Shown: piece after piece, positions 43,742 through 52,520 of the stretch
How positions within the stretch are numbered: the first letter of the stretch is position 1
Layout: every line of letters begins with the position of its first letter
From: UBA6168 sp965222975
GTDB taxonomy: Bacteria > Bacteroidota > Bacteroidia > Chitinophagales > Saprospiraceae
Reading direction: 5' to 3'
Assembly: GCA_965222975.1 (NCBI GenBank)
Contig: CBDCVJ010000064.1
Span: 149,150-213,149, forward strand
Length of the DNA stretch: 64,000 bases
Translations under genes and position numbers: made by a program
Notes under the pieces: generated by a model
The model's input: only the letters and a program-made list of their open reading frames with translations
Databases searched by the model: none
Told to the model about the DNA's origin: nothing

Positions 43742-45976
43742 ATGCAAACAACCGAACTGGAAATTACACTCGAAACAGCTCAGAAATTGGGGTTAAACAA
43801 GGCTGAATTTGAGAAAATTGAAGAGGTGCTGGGTAGGAGACCCAATTATACGGAATTGAGCATTTATTCGGTTATGTGGTCAGAGCATTGTTCCTATAAA
43901 AACTCCATAAAGTGGTTGAAGACCTTGCCAAGAGACGGGAAAAGAGTGTTGGTCGGTGCGGGAGAGGAAAATGCTGGTCTTATAGACATTGGAGATGGTC
44001 TTGCTTGTGCATTTAAAATAGAATCACACAACCATCCATCTGCCATAGAGCCATACCAGGGAGCTGCTACTGGGGTAGGGGGTATTCACCGTGATATTTT
44101 CACTATGGGCGCTCGTCCAATTGCTGCACTGAATTCTTTGCGTTTTGGGAATCCCGACTCAAGCCATACTAAACATTTAGTGAAAGGGGTTGTGAAAGGA
44201 ATTGGTGATTACGGTAATTGTTTTGGTGTGCCAACCGTGGGTGGAGAGGTCTATTTCCATGAAAGTTTTAATAATAATATCTTGGTAAACGCAATGTCTG
44301 TCGGCATTGTCAAAGTAGGCGAAACTGTATCTGCCCGTGCCGATGGGCCAGGGAATTCAGTGCTAATAGTTGGGTCTAAGACAGGTAAAGATGGTATTCA
44401 TGGCGCTACTTTCGCTTCTGCAAATTTGACAGAGGACTCTGTTGATGATTTATCCTCGGTACAGGTTGGTGATCCTTTTCAGGAAAAATTATTATTGGAA
44501 GCTACTTTAGAAGCCATCAAAACTGGTGTGGTAGTCGGCATGCAGGATATGGGAGCTGCCGGAATTGCATGTTCAACATCCGAGATGAGTGCAAGGTCGG
44601 GTACGGGCATGGTTATTCATTTGGACAAAGTCCCTACCCGTCAGGCCGATATGAGAGATTGGGAAATTCTCCTATCTGAAAGTCAGGAACGGATGTTGGT
44701 TGTTGCAGTTAAGGGAGAAGAACAAACCCTCTATAGAGTTTTTGAAAAATGGGACTTGGAATGTGTTCAGATAGGAGAAGTTACAGAAACTGGTATTTTA
44801 GAGTATCTTCATAATGGAGAAAAGGTAGCAGAGGTTCCAGCTGATTCGTTGGTTCTTGGCGGAGGCGCACCAGTAAATAGTCGGGACTATACCAAACCCA
44901 AATATTTCCAACAAATCAAGAAGTACCATTTGAATCGGGTGAAATCCCAAAGTAATATGACAGAAGCGGCAAAGAGGCTTTTTTCATCTCCCAACTTAGT
45001 TTCAAAGAGATGGGTGTATGAGCAATATGACAGCACGGTACGTACTAACAATTTGTCCACCAACGCCCCTTCCGATGCGGCAGTGGTTCGCGTTAAAGGA
45101 TCTGAAAAATCATTGGTACTGTCAGTTGATTGCAATTCAGCATACGTTTATGCGGATCCATATGTTGGAGGGATGATTGCCGTTGCAGAAGCTGCTCGGA
45201 ACATTACATGTACAGGGGGTATTCCAGTAGCTGTCACTAACTGCCTTAATTTTGGCAATCCATACGACCCTGAAGTATATTATCAATTTGTGAATGCAAT
45301 TAAAGGCATGGGCGAGGCTTGTCGGAAATTTGATACGCCAGTAACCGGTGGAAATGTGAGTTTCTATAATCAATCTGTTTTTGGCGAAAAGACAGAACCA
45401 GTATTTCCAACTCCAACCATTGGGATGCTTGGCATACTAGAAAATCCTAGCTTGCAAACAACGCTTGACTTCAAAGAAGAGGGTGATTTGATTTATATGT
45501 TAGGCAATCTTTTCAATGATTTGAACAGTTCCGAATACTTGCGCAGAGTGATGAATATTAAATATTCTCCAGCACCCGAATTTGATCTATACGAAGAATT
45601 TGAAATTCAAAGACATATCCGCAAATTGATTCGCAAGAAGCTGGTTCGTTCTGCCCATGATGTAAGTGATGGTGGGCTGTTTACCAATTTGATGGAAAGC
45701 GCTATTGCCGGGGATATAGGGTTCAATGTAGAAACAGTGGACACATTCCGTAAAGACTGCTTTTTGTTCGGTGAAGGGCAGAGCCGAATTGTCATAACAA
45801 TTGCCCCTGAGCATGAAGATACCTTGCAAAACTATTTAATAAATAACAATGTTTCTTTCACGAAACTTGGCGAAGTTTTTGGGGAGGTGGCCATTATAGA
45901 TGATGAAAATTTTGGAAGTATAAGTGATTGGAAAAGAATCCATGAAGAAACTTTGGGTAAAATATTTGATGAATAA
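43742..45976 (+). CDS. purL: Phosphoribosylformylglycinamidine synthase II
   Basis: 744 residues. This is the small-type PurL synthetase subunit, which converts formylglycinamide ribonucleotide to formylglycinamidine ribonucleotide with ATP and ammonia from PurQ. Recognisable parts are PNYTELSIYSVMWSEHCSYK, KIESHNHPSAIEPYQGAATG, GGIHRDIFTMGARPIA, MQDMGAAGIACSTSEMS and a second AIRS-type half starting KSLVLSVDCNSAYVYADPYVG. The length separates it from the ~1300-residue fused form, so purS and purQ genes are needed elsewhere. It is expressed from its own promoter. The purine pathway otherwise is not in the window. Confidence 0.95.
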   Translation: MQTTELEITLETAQKLGLNKAEFEKIEEVLGRRPNYTELSIYSVMWSEHCSYKNSIKWLKTLPRDGKRVLVGAGEENAGLIDIGDGLACAFKIESHNHPSAIEPYQGAATGVGGIHRDIFTMGARPIAALNSLRFGNPDSSHTKHLVKGVVKGIGDYGNCFGVPTVGGEVYFHESFNNNILVNAMSVGIVKVGETVSARADGPGNSVLIVGSKTGKDGIHGATFASANLTEDSVDDLSSVQVGDPFQEKLLLEATLEAIKTGVVVGMQDMGAAGIACSTSEMSARSGTGMVIHLDKVPTRQADMRDWEILLSESQERMLVVAVKGEEQTLYRVFEKWDLECVQIGEVTETGILEYLHNGEKVAEVPADSLVLGGGAPVNSRDYTKPKYFQQIKKYHLNRVKSQSNMTEAAKRLFSSPNLVSKRWVYEQYDSTVRTNNLSTNAPSDAAVVRVKGSEKSLVLSVDCNSAYVYADPYVGGMIAVAEAARNITCTGGIPVAVTNCLNFGNPYDPEVYYQFVNAIKGMGEACRKFDTPVTGGNVSFYNQSVFGEKTEPVFPTPTIGMLGILENPSLQTTLDFKEEGDLIYMLGNLFNDLNSSEYLRRVMNIKYSPAPEFDLYEEFEIQRHIRKLIRKKLVRSAHDVSDGGLFTNLMESAIAGDIGFNVETVDTFRKDCFLFGEGQSRIVITIAPEHEDTLQNYLINNNVSFTKLGEVFGEVAIIDDENFGSISDWKRIHEETLGKIFDE

Positions 45977-46059
45977 AAACATCACGTTTCATTTGAAATA
46001 TTCAGTAATTTTTTACCTAATAACCATATTAATAAAAACAAATCGTTCATCAAAAATCC

Positions 46060-46241
46060 CAGCAATTCTCGCTAATAGTTTTTTTGAAATATGAAAGCCG
46101 TTCTTTGAGGCCAAAGGGAAGGGGGCTTTTTGGAGAGAGGTGTGCTTTTTTGGTTTTTTCAAAAAAAACCAAAAAAGCACACCTCTCTCCTCTTGTTTTC
46201 TTCTCCACATATTTCAATTTTTTTAATAGCGAGAATTACTG
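46060..46241. mobile_element. Foldback element 7 (GAGAG family), 9-bp duplication
   Basis: A 182-bp element with 15-bp ends CAGCAATTCTCGCTA (46060-46074) and TAGCGAGAATTACTG (46227-46241), one mismatch. It is flanked by perfect 9-bp direct repeats CAAAAATCC (46051-46059 and 46242-46250). Inside, GAAATATG and CATATTTC are a second inverted pair. The core is a 28-bp perfect stem (46132-46190) with a 3-nt loop, arm GGAGAGAGGTGTGCTTTTTT. It is the best example of the family in this window. It lies between purL and the TlpA-like gene, ending 18 bp before that gene's start codon, so it must affect its promoter or leader. Confidence 0.85.
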
Positions 46242-46259
46242 CAAAAATCCTGATCGAAC

Positions 46260-47417
46260 ATGAAAAATTTCCTTAATTTATTTTTGATTTTTTCACTAGC
46301 TTTAGTCTCTTATCGCTGCGGTGATACGCAAGCGAATTCTAATGGCCAAAGCAATGGAAATGGACTGACCATTACAGGCAACGTCAAAGGCGCTAACGGC
46401 ATGCAAGTTTACCTTGATAAGATTGGCTTGAGCCCAACAAGTGCAAGTTTGGTACAAGCAAAAGCCGAAACCACTCCAACAGGTGATTTCACCTTGAACA
46501 TTCCTACAGCCCCACAAGCGGGTTTTTATCGACTGCGGTTTGGAATTCAAAAAGTGAACCTTATACTAGATGGGAGTGAGTCCAATATTTCATTTAATGG
46601 GGATTTATCTTCATTGAATTCCTTTCAATACCAAATAGAAGGATCCCCTAGCTCTTCTTCCTATAAGGATATGATGGTAAAACTTGTGAACAAACAAGCG
46701 GATATTAACGACGTAACTAATTTTGTGAACTCTACTCCTAATTCATTGAATGCCGTTATAGTTGCCATGCAATCTTTAGGTAATAACCGGCAGTATTTGA
46801 ATGTATATAATAGTGCAAAAGACAGGCTCGCTTCGCAATACCCCGGTTCTCCTTACATCAATGAATTTAACGCCTACCTCACTTCAATCCAATCAATCAA
46901 CAACACAGGCAGGGGGTTTCGATTGGTAGAAGAAGGGCAACGCCAACCTGCACCCGATATTAAATTGCCAAGCCCAGATGGGAAGGAGTATGCTCTTTCT
47001 GATTTAAAGGGAAAGGTAGTTTTGTTGGATTTTTGGGCCAGTTGGTGTAGGCCATGCAGAATGGAAAACCCTAATGTGGTAAGGGTTTACAATAAATATA
47101 AAGATAAAGGCTTCACTGTTTTCAGCGTTTCATTAGATGGATTGGATTCCCGCTCTAAGTCTCGATATCAGGGCGATACAAAAAGATTGGAAGAAGCGAT
47201 GGAAATGCAGAAAAAACGGTGGGTTGACGCCATCAAAAAAGATGGACTCATTTGGGACACTCACGTAAGTGACCTTAAAAAATGGGAATGTGCGCCTGCC
47301 AAGGCGTATGGAGTCAGTAGTATTCCCCGCACTTTTATGATTGATAAAGAAGGGAAGATCGCTGCCCTTAACCTCCGCGGTGAACAAGTAGAAGAAGTTT
47401 TGTTGAAGTTGTTATAG
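46260..47417 (+). CDS. TlpA-like thioredoxin lipoprotein
   Basis: 385 residues with a lipoprotein signal (FLIFSLALVSYRC). Residues ~37-110 are a DUF4369-like beta domain (LTITGNVKGANGMQVYLDKIG). A helical stretch follows (~130-215), and residues ~230-385 are a TlpA/ResA thioredoxin fold (FWASWCRPCRMENP with the redox pair CxxC, GFTVFSVSLDG, IPRTFMIDKEGKI). Such proteins reduce disulfides in the periplasm, often for cytochrome c maturation or stress. The gene starts 18 bp after a foldback element, so the promoter may lie inside it. A shared terminator follows. Confidence 0.88.
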   Translation: MKNFLNLFLIFSLALVSYRCGDTQANSNGQSNGNGLTITGNVKGANGMQVYLDKIGLSPTSASLVQAKAETTPTGDFTLNIPTAPQAGFYRLRFGIQKVNLILDGSESNISFNGDLSSLNSFQYQIEGSPSSSSYKDMMVKLVNKQADINDVTNFVNSTPNSLNAVIVAMQSLGNNRQYLNVYNSAKDRLASQYPGSPYINEFNAYLTSIQSINNTGRGFRLVEEGQRQPAPDIKLPSPDGKEYALSDLKGKVVLLDFWASWCRPCRMENPNVVRVYNKYKDKGFTVFSVSLDGLDSRSKSRYQGDTKRLEEAMEMQKKRWVDAIKKDGLIWDTHVSDLKKWECAPAKAYGVSSIPRTFMIDKEGKIAALNLRGEQVEEVLLKLL

Positions 47418-47465
47418 ACGTATTTAGCAGGTAAACCATTTTTTAATTGATATAAAAACAGCATG

Positions 47466-47504
47466 AATGGTTGAATGGACTTAGGTCTATTCAACCATTT
47501 TTAT
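47466..47504. terminator. Two-way terminator between convergent genes
   Basis: AATGGTTGAATGGAC pairs with GTCTATTCAACCATT (one G-U) over a 4-nt loop, with T-rich sequence after it on the plus strand. It serves the TlpA-like gene and perhaps the curli operon end. Confidence 0.8.
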
Positions 47505-47506
47505 TT

Positions 47507-48985
47507 TCAGTCCCACCAGTCCGGCATTTCGGAATTTTCAAAAAGTTTCTGCCTTCCTTGTCCCTGTATATCCATGATATAGATGTCTCTTTGTGAATTG
47601 GAGGTATTGCTCGTCTGAGTAAATACCACCAATGCACCATTTGGAGAAAACCTTGGGTCAAAGTCATTAAAGCCAAATGGCTTTTCAAGTGAAAGGTCTG
47701 TTTCCAATCCGGTATTGAGGTTTTTCAAAAAAATATGGCTTTCCAATTGTTTTCCATCAGCTGATTCAAACCCCAGTGTATCCCAGGTATATAAAATGGA
47801 ATTGCCATCAATAGAAAAAGCTGGCCCACCGATGCCCCCTGGCAAATCTGGCACAATTTCCTGTAGAAATGTTCCGTCTTCTTTAAATAATAAAATCCTC
47901 GAATCATAAGGCATGTCACCAATCGTTCTGGCAGCTACCAAATTGCCTTGACCTGTCCAATCCACTTCAATAAACTCTTCATTCGAAAGTTCATAAAACA
48001 ACTCAAGGCCAGTGCCATCAATGTTGATTTTGTACATCCTGTTGCCGCGCATGTACATAAGGGCTGTGCCGTCAGGTGACCAGGTGAAACTCATCTCTAA
48101 TTCATGTTGGCTTTGAATAGGAAAAAAGGTTTCCACAAGTGTCAGTTCTGAGCCGTCCCGTTTCATGGTGAACAACCTTTTTTCTGGAAAATTGGCATTT
48201 ATAAATGCAATACGGTTTCCAAACGGGCTAAATTTTGGTCGGTAATTGCTACCTCCCGTAGTTAAATGGTAGAATTCATTTACTGAATCTCCTGAATAAA
48301 TTTCAAATACACTATTTTGAATTTTTGAAAAAACAAACTGGTGGTTAGGAAAAGGCCTGGTGGTAAATTGCCAGACCTCACCGTAAACTGGGTCGGCTTG
48401 CCCGTCATTTACAACTACTTGCCAAAAATAGGCAGATCCATAACGAAGATCTTCAACAAGCACATTTGGATCGGTAAGCCCTTCGCCGACCAGCGTTTCA
48501 TTCTGCATATCTGCATCAAACAAGTAAACATCGTAGGAGAGATCGTCTTCATCCGGATCACCTGCTTCCCATGATAAGTCAAATGATAGCGGCAGGTTTA
48601 CTGTTCCATCTGCTGGGCTGGGCGAGGATGCTGCTATTGGAGGCTGGTTATTTTCAGTGATTGGCCGCAACTTAAGCACAACAGAAGAAGTTTGATCTTC
48701 CAAAATCGTAACACTCTCGGTTGCCGTAAGGTATCCATTGAGTTCAGCCCTCACGGTGAAGGTGCCAATTTTTATGGTTTCAAATTCAAAAGAACCGTCT
48801 GGTCCGGTAAGCAATGAACTGGAAGAGGGGCTGGTCGAAATGGTAACACCCTCCGCTGGTAGGTTGTCCTCTTCAAAAAGAACTTCTCCATTTAGTGACC
48901 CAAAAAGATCAGGATTGATTTTATCTTCTTGACAACCTATTAATGTTAAAAAAAGAAAAACGATAATTGGATATTGATTTTTCAT
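47507..48985 (-). CDS. Beta-propeller (PD40) lipoprotein at curli operon end
   Basis: 492 residues from MKNQYPIIVFLFLTLIGC, a lipoprotein signal with a lipidated Cys at 18; longer starts overlap csgG and lack a signal. Domains in order are a carboxypeptidase-regulatory-like beta-sandwich (~25-110; GSLNGEVLFEEDNLPAEGV), a fibronectin III-like domain (~120-210), and TolB-like PD40 repeats (~220-492). The PD40 repeats include RPKFSPFGNRIAFIN, SFTWSPDGTALMYMRG and DPRFSPNGALVVFTQ. It lies 34 bp after csgG on the same strand, so it is likely co-transcribed. A role in curli anchoring or assembly is an inference from position. Confidence 0.75.
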   Translation of the reverse strand: MKNQYPIIVFLFLTLIGCQEDKINPDLFGSLNGEVLFEEDNLPAEGVTISTSPSSSSLLTGPDGSFEFETIKIGTFTVRAELNGYLTATESVTILEDQTSSVVLKLRPITENNQPPIAASSPSPADGTVNLPLSFDLSWEAGDPDEDDLSYDVYLFDADMQNETLVGEGLTDPNVLVEDLRYGSAYFWQVVVNDGQADPVYGEVWQFTTRPFPNHQFVFSKIQNSVFEIYSGDSVNEFYHLTTGGSNYRPKFSPFGNRIAFINANFPEKRLFTMKRDGSELTLVETFFPIQSQHELEMSFTWSPDGTALMYMRGNRMYKINIDGTGLELFYELSNEEFIEVDWTGQGNLVAARTIGDMPYDSRILLFKEDGTFLQEIVPDLPGGIGGPAFSIDGNSILYTWDTLGFESADGKQLESHIFLKNLNTGLETDLSLEKPFGFNDFDPRFSPNGALVVFTQTSNTSNSQRDIYIMDIQGQGRQKLFENSEMPDWWD

Positions 48986-49019
48986 AGTACTGCCTGTAAA
49001 CTCGTTTTTGGTCAAATGG

Positions 49020-50471
49020 TTAAAAATCCTCATCAAGCGGTTTATTGTATTGGAACTTACGCTGTCCTTCCACTTTTTTGCCAAAGTAAAAATTTAAGCC
49101 AATATTTCCCCTCCAGTAAAAGTCGTTGTATTTCCCTTGTTCCATTAAGTCAAAACGGTCATTGAATAAATAATTGTAATCTGCTGAGAAAAAAACCCCT
49201 AGATCGTCTCTAAGCAGAATTTCAAATCCTCCACCAATATGCGCTTTAGAATGCCATTCCTTGGAGAAATCAAATCGATGGTTTTCATTTTCAGTAATGA
49301 CTCCAAGCCCACCTTTGATATAGGGGGTAAAACTATCATAGGGGAAAAACCGATAGGTGGCATCCAATTCGCCATAGGCTACTTTCGCTTGATAAAACTT
49401 TCTGGTAGAAAGGGCACTCAAGCCAAAACGAACCCCAATACCTAAATGTGGAAAGGGCGTCAGGGTTACACCAGTTTCGATTCCTGTTTTCAGAAGCGGG
49501 TCAGGAAAATCACCTTGGTACAATAAATTCGTTGATCCAGAATTTATCGCAAACGCACCTCTGCGGTTGTCAATACTTTTTCCGAAAATATCAGTTTTAG
49601 GTATGAGTTCTTTTTCTTTCATATATTCTTTCACAGGGCTCTCGGCCATTTTTCGTGCTTCCTTTGGCACCCACAGTTCATCCAATATGCCTTCAATAAC
49701 CAGGCTCATCACAGCTTTTTCTATCGCCTCGGTCACGGCTATTTCAGAAGGTTCATTATAGGTAAAACCAGTTTCAACTTCTAACAATCGGCTAAATCGA
49801 ACAAACTGGAAAAGGCCAGCGTCTATCTGTTGGGAAAGAATGGTTTTGGAAGTATATACCGTTTTTAGGATTTTTCCATTGCTTGTCGAGACTGCTCTTA
49901 AATAAACAGTTACCCTGTCTTGTCGGTATTGACTAGAACCTCCGGCCCCAAAGTACCTTAATCCAGCTCCGCCTGTCACGACATTGGCATCATAGGAAAT
50001 GATGCCCCCCTCCAACATCACACCAGCATATAACAAAGGTGGCAACAGTTGCTGGTTTTCCGATCCGCTGCCACTTGTTGAGCCGAATTGGGCACGGCTC
50101 GAACGGATGATCTTTCGTTCATTCAAAAGGTTACTGACATTCTCTCTCTCGATTGGAATAAACCAACCTGAGTCATCCAATGCTTTTAATAAAATACTGG
50201 TGGCCCCTTGGGTAACGGCCGTGCTCCAACTCGTTCCGTTTTGGGTCGGTTTGTATTGACCCGTTTGATCCCTGAACTTATAAACGGCAACAACAATTTT
50301 ATCCTTAGGCTCGGGAAGGTTTTTTAGATCAAGGGTACTTTGTGTCTCCTCTCCCAATCGGGCTTTGTTTTGTTGGATGGGTTGAACTAGGTAAGAACCG
50401 CAGCTACTTGTCGCAAAAATAAAGACAAAAGCGGTAAGCACTTTTATAATAAGGTGTAAGTTTTTCATCAT
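49020..50471 (-). CDS. csgG: Curli secretion channel CsgG with C-terminal barrel
   Basis: 483 residues against ~277 in E. coli. A lipoprotein signal ends at Cys24. Residues ~45-267 match CsgG along their length: KIVVAVYKFRDQTGQYKP, GWFIPIERENVSNLLNERKI, MLEGGIISYDANVVTGGAG and YTSKTILSQQIDAG. CsgG forms a nonameric outer-membrane pore for curlin export. The pore-constriction segment reads KPTQNGTSWSTAV; where E. coli has Asn-Phe before STAV, this one has Ser-Trp. Residues ~300-470 add a small OmpA-like beta-barrel (ETGVTLTPFPHLGIGVRFG, AHIGGGFEILLRDDLGVFF, WRGNIGLNFYFG), absent in E. coli. Last csg gene of the operon. Confidence 0.92.
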   Translation of the reverse strand: MMKNLHLIIKVLTAFVFIFATSSCGSYLVQPIQQNKARLGEETQSTLDLKNLPEPKDKIVVAVYKFRDQTGQYKPTQNGTSWSTAVTQGATSILLKALDDSGWFIPIERENVSNLLNERKIIRSSRAQFGSTSGSGSENQQLLPPLLYAGVMLEGGIISYDANVVTGGAGLRYFGAGGSSQYRQDRVTVYLRAVSTSNGKILKTVYTSKTILSQQIDAGLFQFVRFSRLLEVETGFTYNEPSEIAVTEAIEKAVMSLVIEGILDELWVPKEARKMAESPVKEYMKEKELIPKTDIFGKSIDNRRGAFAINSGSTNLLYQGDFPDPLLKTGIETGVTLTPFPHLGIGVRFGLSALSTRKFYQAKVAYGELDATYRFFPYDSFTPYIKGGLGVITENENHRFDFSKEWHSKAHIGGGFEILLRDDLGVFFSADYNYLFNDRFDLMEQGKYNDFYWRGNIGLNFYFGKKVEGQRKFQYNKPLDEDF

Positions 50472-50623
50472 AAATCGCTTCTAAATTGTGGTTAAGACAA
50501 TATAAAACATTTCTATCAAACCAGGCCAATAAACATAGCCAGCAAACTCATAGTGAAACTTAGAAAAGGAGGGTAGATGCCAAAAATCCCGAAATTCAGA
50601 TTATATGTACTTAATTATTTTGG

Positions 50624-51043
50624 CTAAAAAAATGGGATAACAATTTGTGTCTGTTCGCCTTGAGCTAAATCCAATACTGTAATTGTCAATCCTTCAAGGG
50701 TTGTCGCTACATCAATTTGGAAATCACCCAATTCATAAGTACCGTCAGTAAATCCGTCTTCCCCAAATTGGTTAGTGATGATCTCTCTGGATATTTGGTT
50801 TAGCAAAAGATTATTTAGGCTTTGAGCAAAAGATTCAGCCGTCGACCGGGTACTTCCGAAAGATGTGCGGTTAGGGTCTTCCGTTAAATCTTGAATTTGG
50901 GCCGAACTTAACAGCCAATTATAATTGAAGGTGTCGCCACCAAAAGCAGGGTTTTTTGGTGTATAAACAAAATCCTGACTGAATGCTTTGGCGGCAAATA
51001 AAAGGCACGTAGTAATTAATAAGGATTTAATTAAGGTGTTCAT
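50624..51043 (-). CDS. csgF: Curli assembly factor CsgF
   Basis: 139 residues from MNTLIKSLLITTCLLFAAKAFSQ, which is a signal peptide; an upstream start adds ten residues and is less likely. The mature N-terminus FVYTPKNPAFGGDTFNYNWLLSSAQ follows the CsgF pattern 'F-x-NPxFGG ... LLxSAQ' that inserts into the CsgG pore in E. coli. A helical middle (AESFAQSLNNLLLNQISREI) and C-terminal strands (FQIDVATTLEGLTITVLDL) complete the family fold. CsgF couples secretion to nucleation by CsgB. It sits 16 bp after csgE and 152 bp before csgG. Confidence 0.92.
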   Translation of the reverse strand: MNTLIKSLLITTCLLFAAKAFSQDFVYTPKNPAFGGDTFNYNWLLSSAQIQDLTEDPNRTSFGSTRSTAESFAQSLNNLLLNQISREIITNQFGEDGFTDGTYELGDFQIDVATTLEGLTITVLDLAQGEQTQIVIPFF

Positions 51044-51059
51044 AGTTTCTGATTTAATT

Positions 51060-51842
51060 TTAATAAATTCCACTCCCAGTCAAATCATCTCCCTCAATTA
51101 CAGCATGATTGTTTGGGTCAAGTAAATATTGCTCTAACAAATTAACCAATTGTCCAGCCAAATCTTCTGTAATATCTGCCCTTGGCCGGAGGTTGATTTG
51201 AGAGATCGATTTATCATTTACTTCAATAACTACCCTTGAACCAATTCCGATTCTTGACGGCATTTCCCTTATGACGATGTTTTGCCCCTGCGTATTTATT
51301 GATAGTGTTGACCAATTTCGATAAAAGGTCTCGTAAAAATCACGCGCAAGTTTTGAGCGGGTCTCGTCCAAGACAAGTCCATCTATTTCAAGATCAAATG
51401 AATTGAAGGCAGTATTCTTTTTATTGGTTGTGGGTGGATCAGTCGGTTGAGAATTGACAGAAGGCTTTTGTAATGGAAGGGGGGCATCTATTTTATCATA
51501 TGCCAGAATTTCATTTTCTTGGTTAGTTACAACCAAACGAATATGTTCGAATTCCAAATCATCCAAAGTAAATATGGCTTTGGTCAGTAGGGTAGGGGTT
51601 ACAGGTAATGTCAGTGTACTGCCTTTTTTTACCTTTTCCTCATTACCTTTTAATTTCAAAACAGTTTCATACTTCACATAAAAAGGGGAAGCAGTATTAT
51701 TCGTGAACCATCCAACGATGATCTTTTTTCCATCAACCTGTTGTGTGTCAAGCTTTGCTATGTACTTTTCAACAGGCTGGCAAGAAATTCTTCTTGCAAA
51801 ACCCAAAATGAGCAATAAGGCGATAATAACGTGTTTAATCAT
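51060..51842 (-). CDS. csgE: Curli secretion adaptor CsgE with N-terminal extra domain
   Basis: 260 residues, about twice the E. coli length (~129). After a signal peptide, residues ~24-120 form a beta-sandwich (KIIVGWFTNNTASPFYVKYETVLKLKG, FEHIRLVVTNQENEILAY). This resembles CsgH/CsgC-type curlin-inhibiting domains in general shape; that link is weak. A Pro/Thr linker (~121-145) leads to the CsgE domain (~148-250; LEIDGLVLDETRSKLARDF, MPSRIGIGSRVVIEVND). CsgE caps the periplasmic side of CsgG and guides curlin into it. Placed between csgB and csgF. Confidence 0.88.
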   Translation of the reverse strand: MIKHVIIALLLILGFARRISCQPVEKYIAKLDTQQVDGKKIIVGWFTNNTASPFYVKYETVLKLKGNEEKVKKGSTLTLPVTPTLLTKAIFTLDDLEFEHIRLVVTNQENEILAYDKIDAPLPLQKPSVNSQPTDPPTTNKKNTAFNSFDLEIDGLVLDETRSKLARDFYETFYRNWSTLSINTQGQNIVIREMPSRIGIGSRVVIEVNDKSISQINLRPRADITEDLAGQLVNLLEQYLLDPNNHAVIEGDDLTGSGIY

Positions 51843-51897
51843 ATTGGAATTAAGGAAAAATGTTGTTTGGGGAAATTCTTTCCCGAGCTGACAACCT

Positions 51898-52455
51898 TTA
51901 ATTCCCTGATTCCCTAATGATGACTTTTAGGCCATCGCCAATTTGCCGGATTTTGAATTCCCTGTTGTTCAGCCCTTCGATGATGGTAATGATTTCGTTA
52001 TCATTTCCGATCTGTACCATCTCCGAATAAATTTGGTTGCTTTGTATCAATTGTTGGAGAATCAAATTTCCATCTCCTTGTTGGATACCGACCAAGCGGT
52101 TTCCTGTTCCTGTATTTCTCAATTCATAGCTGTTCAAATCTCCTTGTTGGATAAGGGCAAGTTGATTTCCAGTTCCATCTTGTGAAATCAAAGCCCTGTT
52201 CAAATCGCCACTTTGGAGAACTCTTGCAAGATTGCCCTCAATTCCTTCTTGCGACTGCAAGAGCTCTAATTCATTAGATTCCCCAATTTGTTGGATATAG
52301 GCACCATTGCCATTATCAGAATAACTGTCATTCAGCAATTCTGATGGTTGTAGCAATAAATCTTGCTCGCTTAACAACTGTGCCTGTACTGAAAATGCCA
52401 GCAGACATAGAAAAGCTGTTACAGCTACAATGTACCTGGTATTAGTCAGTTTCAC
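51898..52455 (-). CDS. csgB: Curlin-repeat protein, probable nucleator CsgB
   Basis: 185 residues with a signal peptide (YIVAVTAFLCLLAFSVQAQ). The rest carries curlin-type repeats built on Q-x-G-x2-N: AYIQQIGESNELELLQSQ, ALISQDGTGNQLALIQQGDLN, VGIQQGDGNLILQQLI and VQIGNDNEIITIIEG. Compared with the gene upstream, the repeats hold more hydrophobic and charged residues, and the C-terminus is basic (RQIGDGLKVIIRESGN), as in CsgB, which anchors and nucleates fibres on the cell surface. Assignment as CsgB rather than a second CsgA rests on this and on gene order. Confidence 0.78.
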   Translation of the reverse strand: MKLTNTRYIVAVTAFLCLLAFSVQAQLLSEQDLLLQPSELLNDSYSDNGNGAYIQQIGESNELELLQSQEGIEGNLARVLQSGDLNRALISQDGTGNQLALIQQGDLNSYELRNTGTGNRLVGIQQGDGNLILQQLIQSNQIYSEMVQIGNDNEIITIIEGLNNREFKIRQIGDGLKVIIRESGN

Positions 52456-52520
52456 GAATAGGGGAATATTAAGATTTTTGAAATAAAGGGAAATTTTCAG
52501 TCCTGCCTACTTAAAAACAA

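Noticed and set aside
46013..46210. 65-codon minus-strand frame between purL and the TlpA-like gene
   Set aside because: It is a translation of the foldback element, with no start signal and no conserved pattern.
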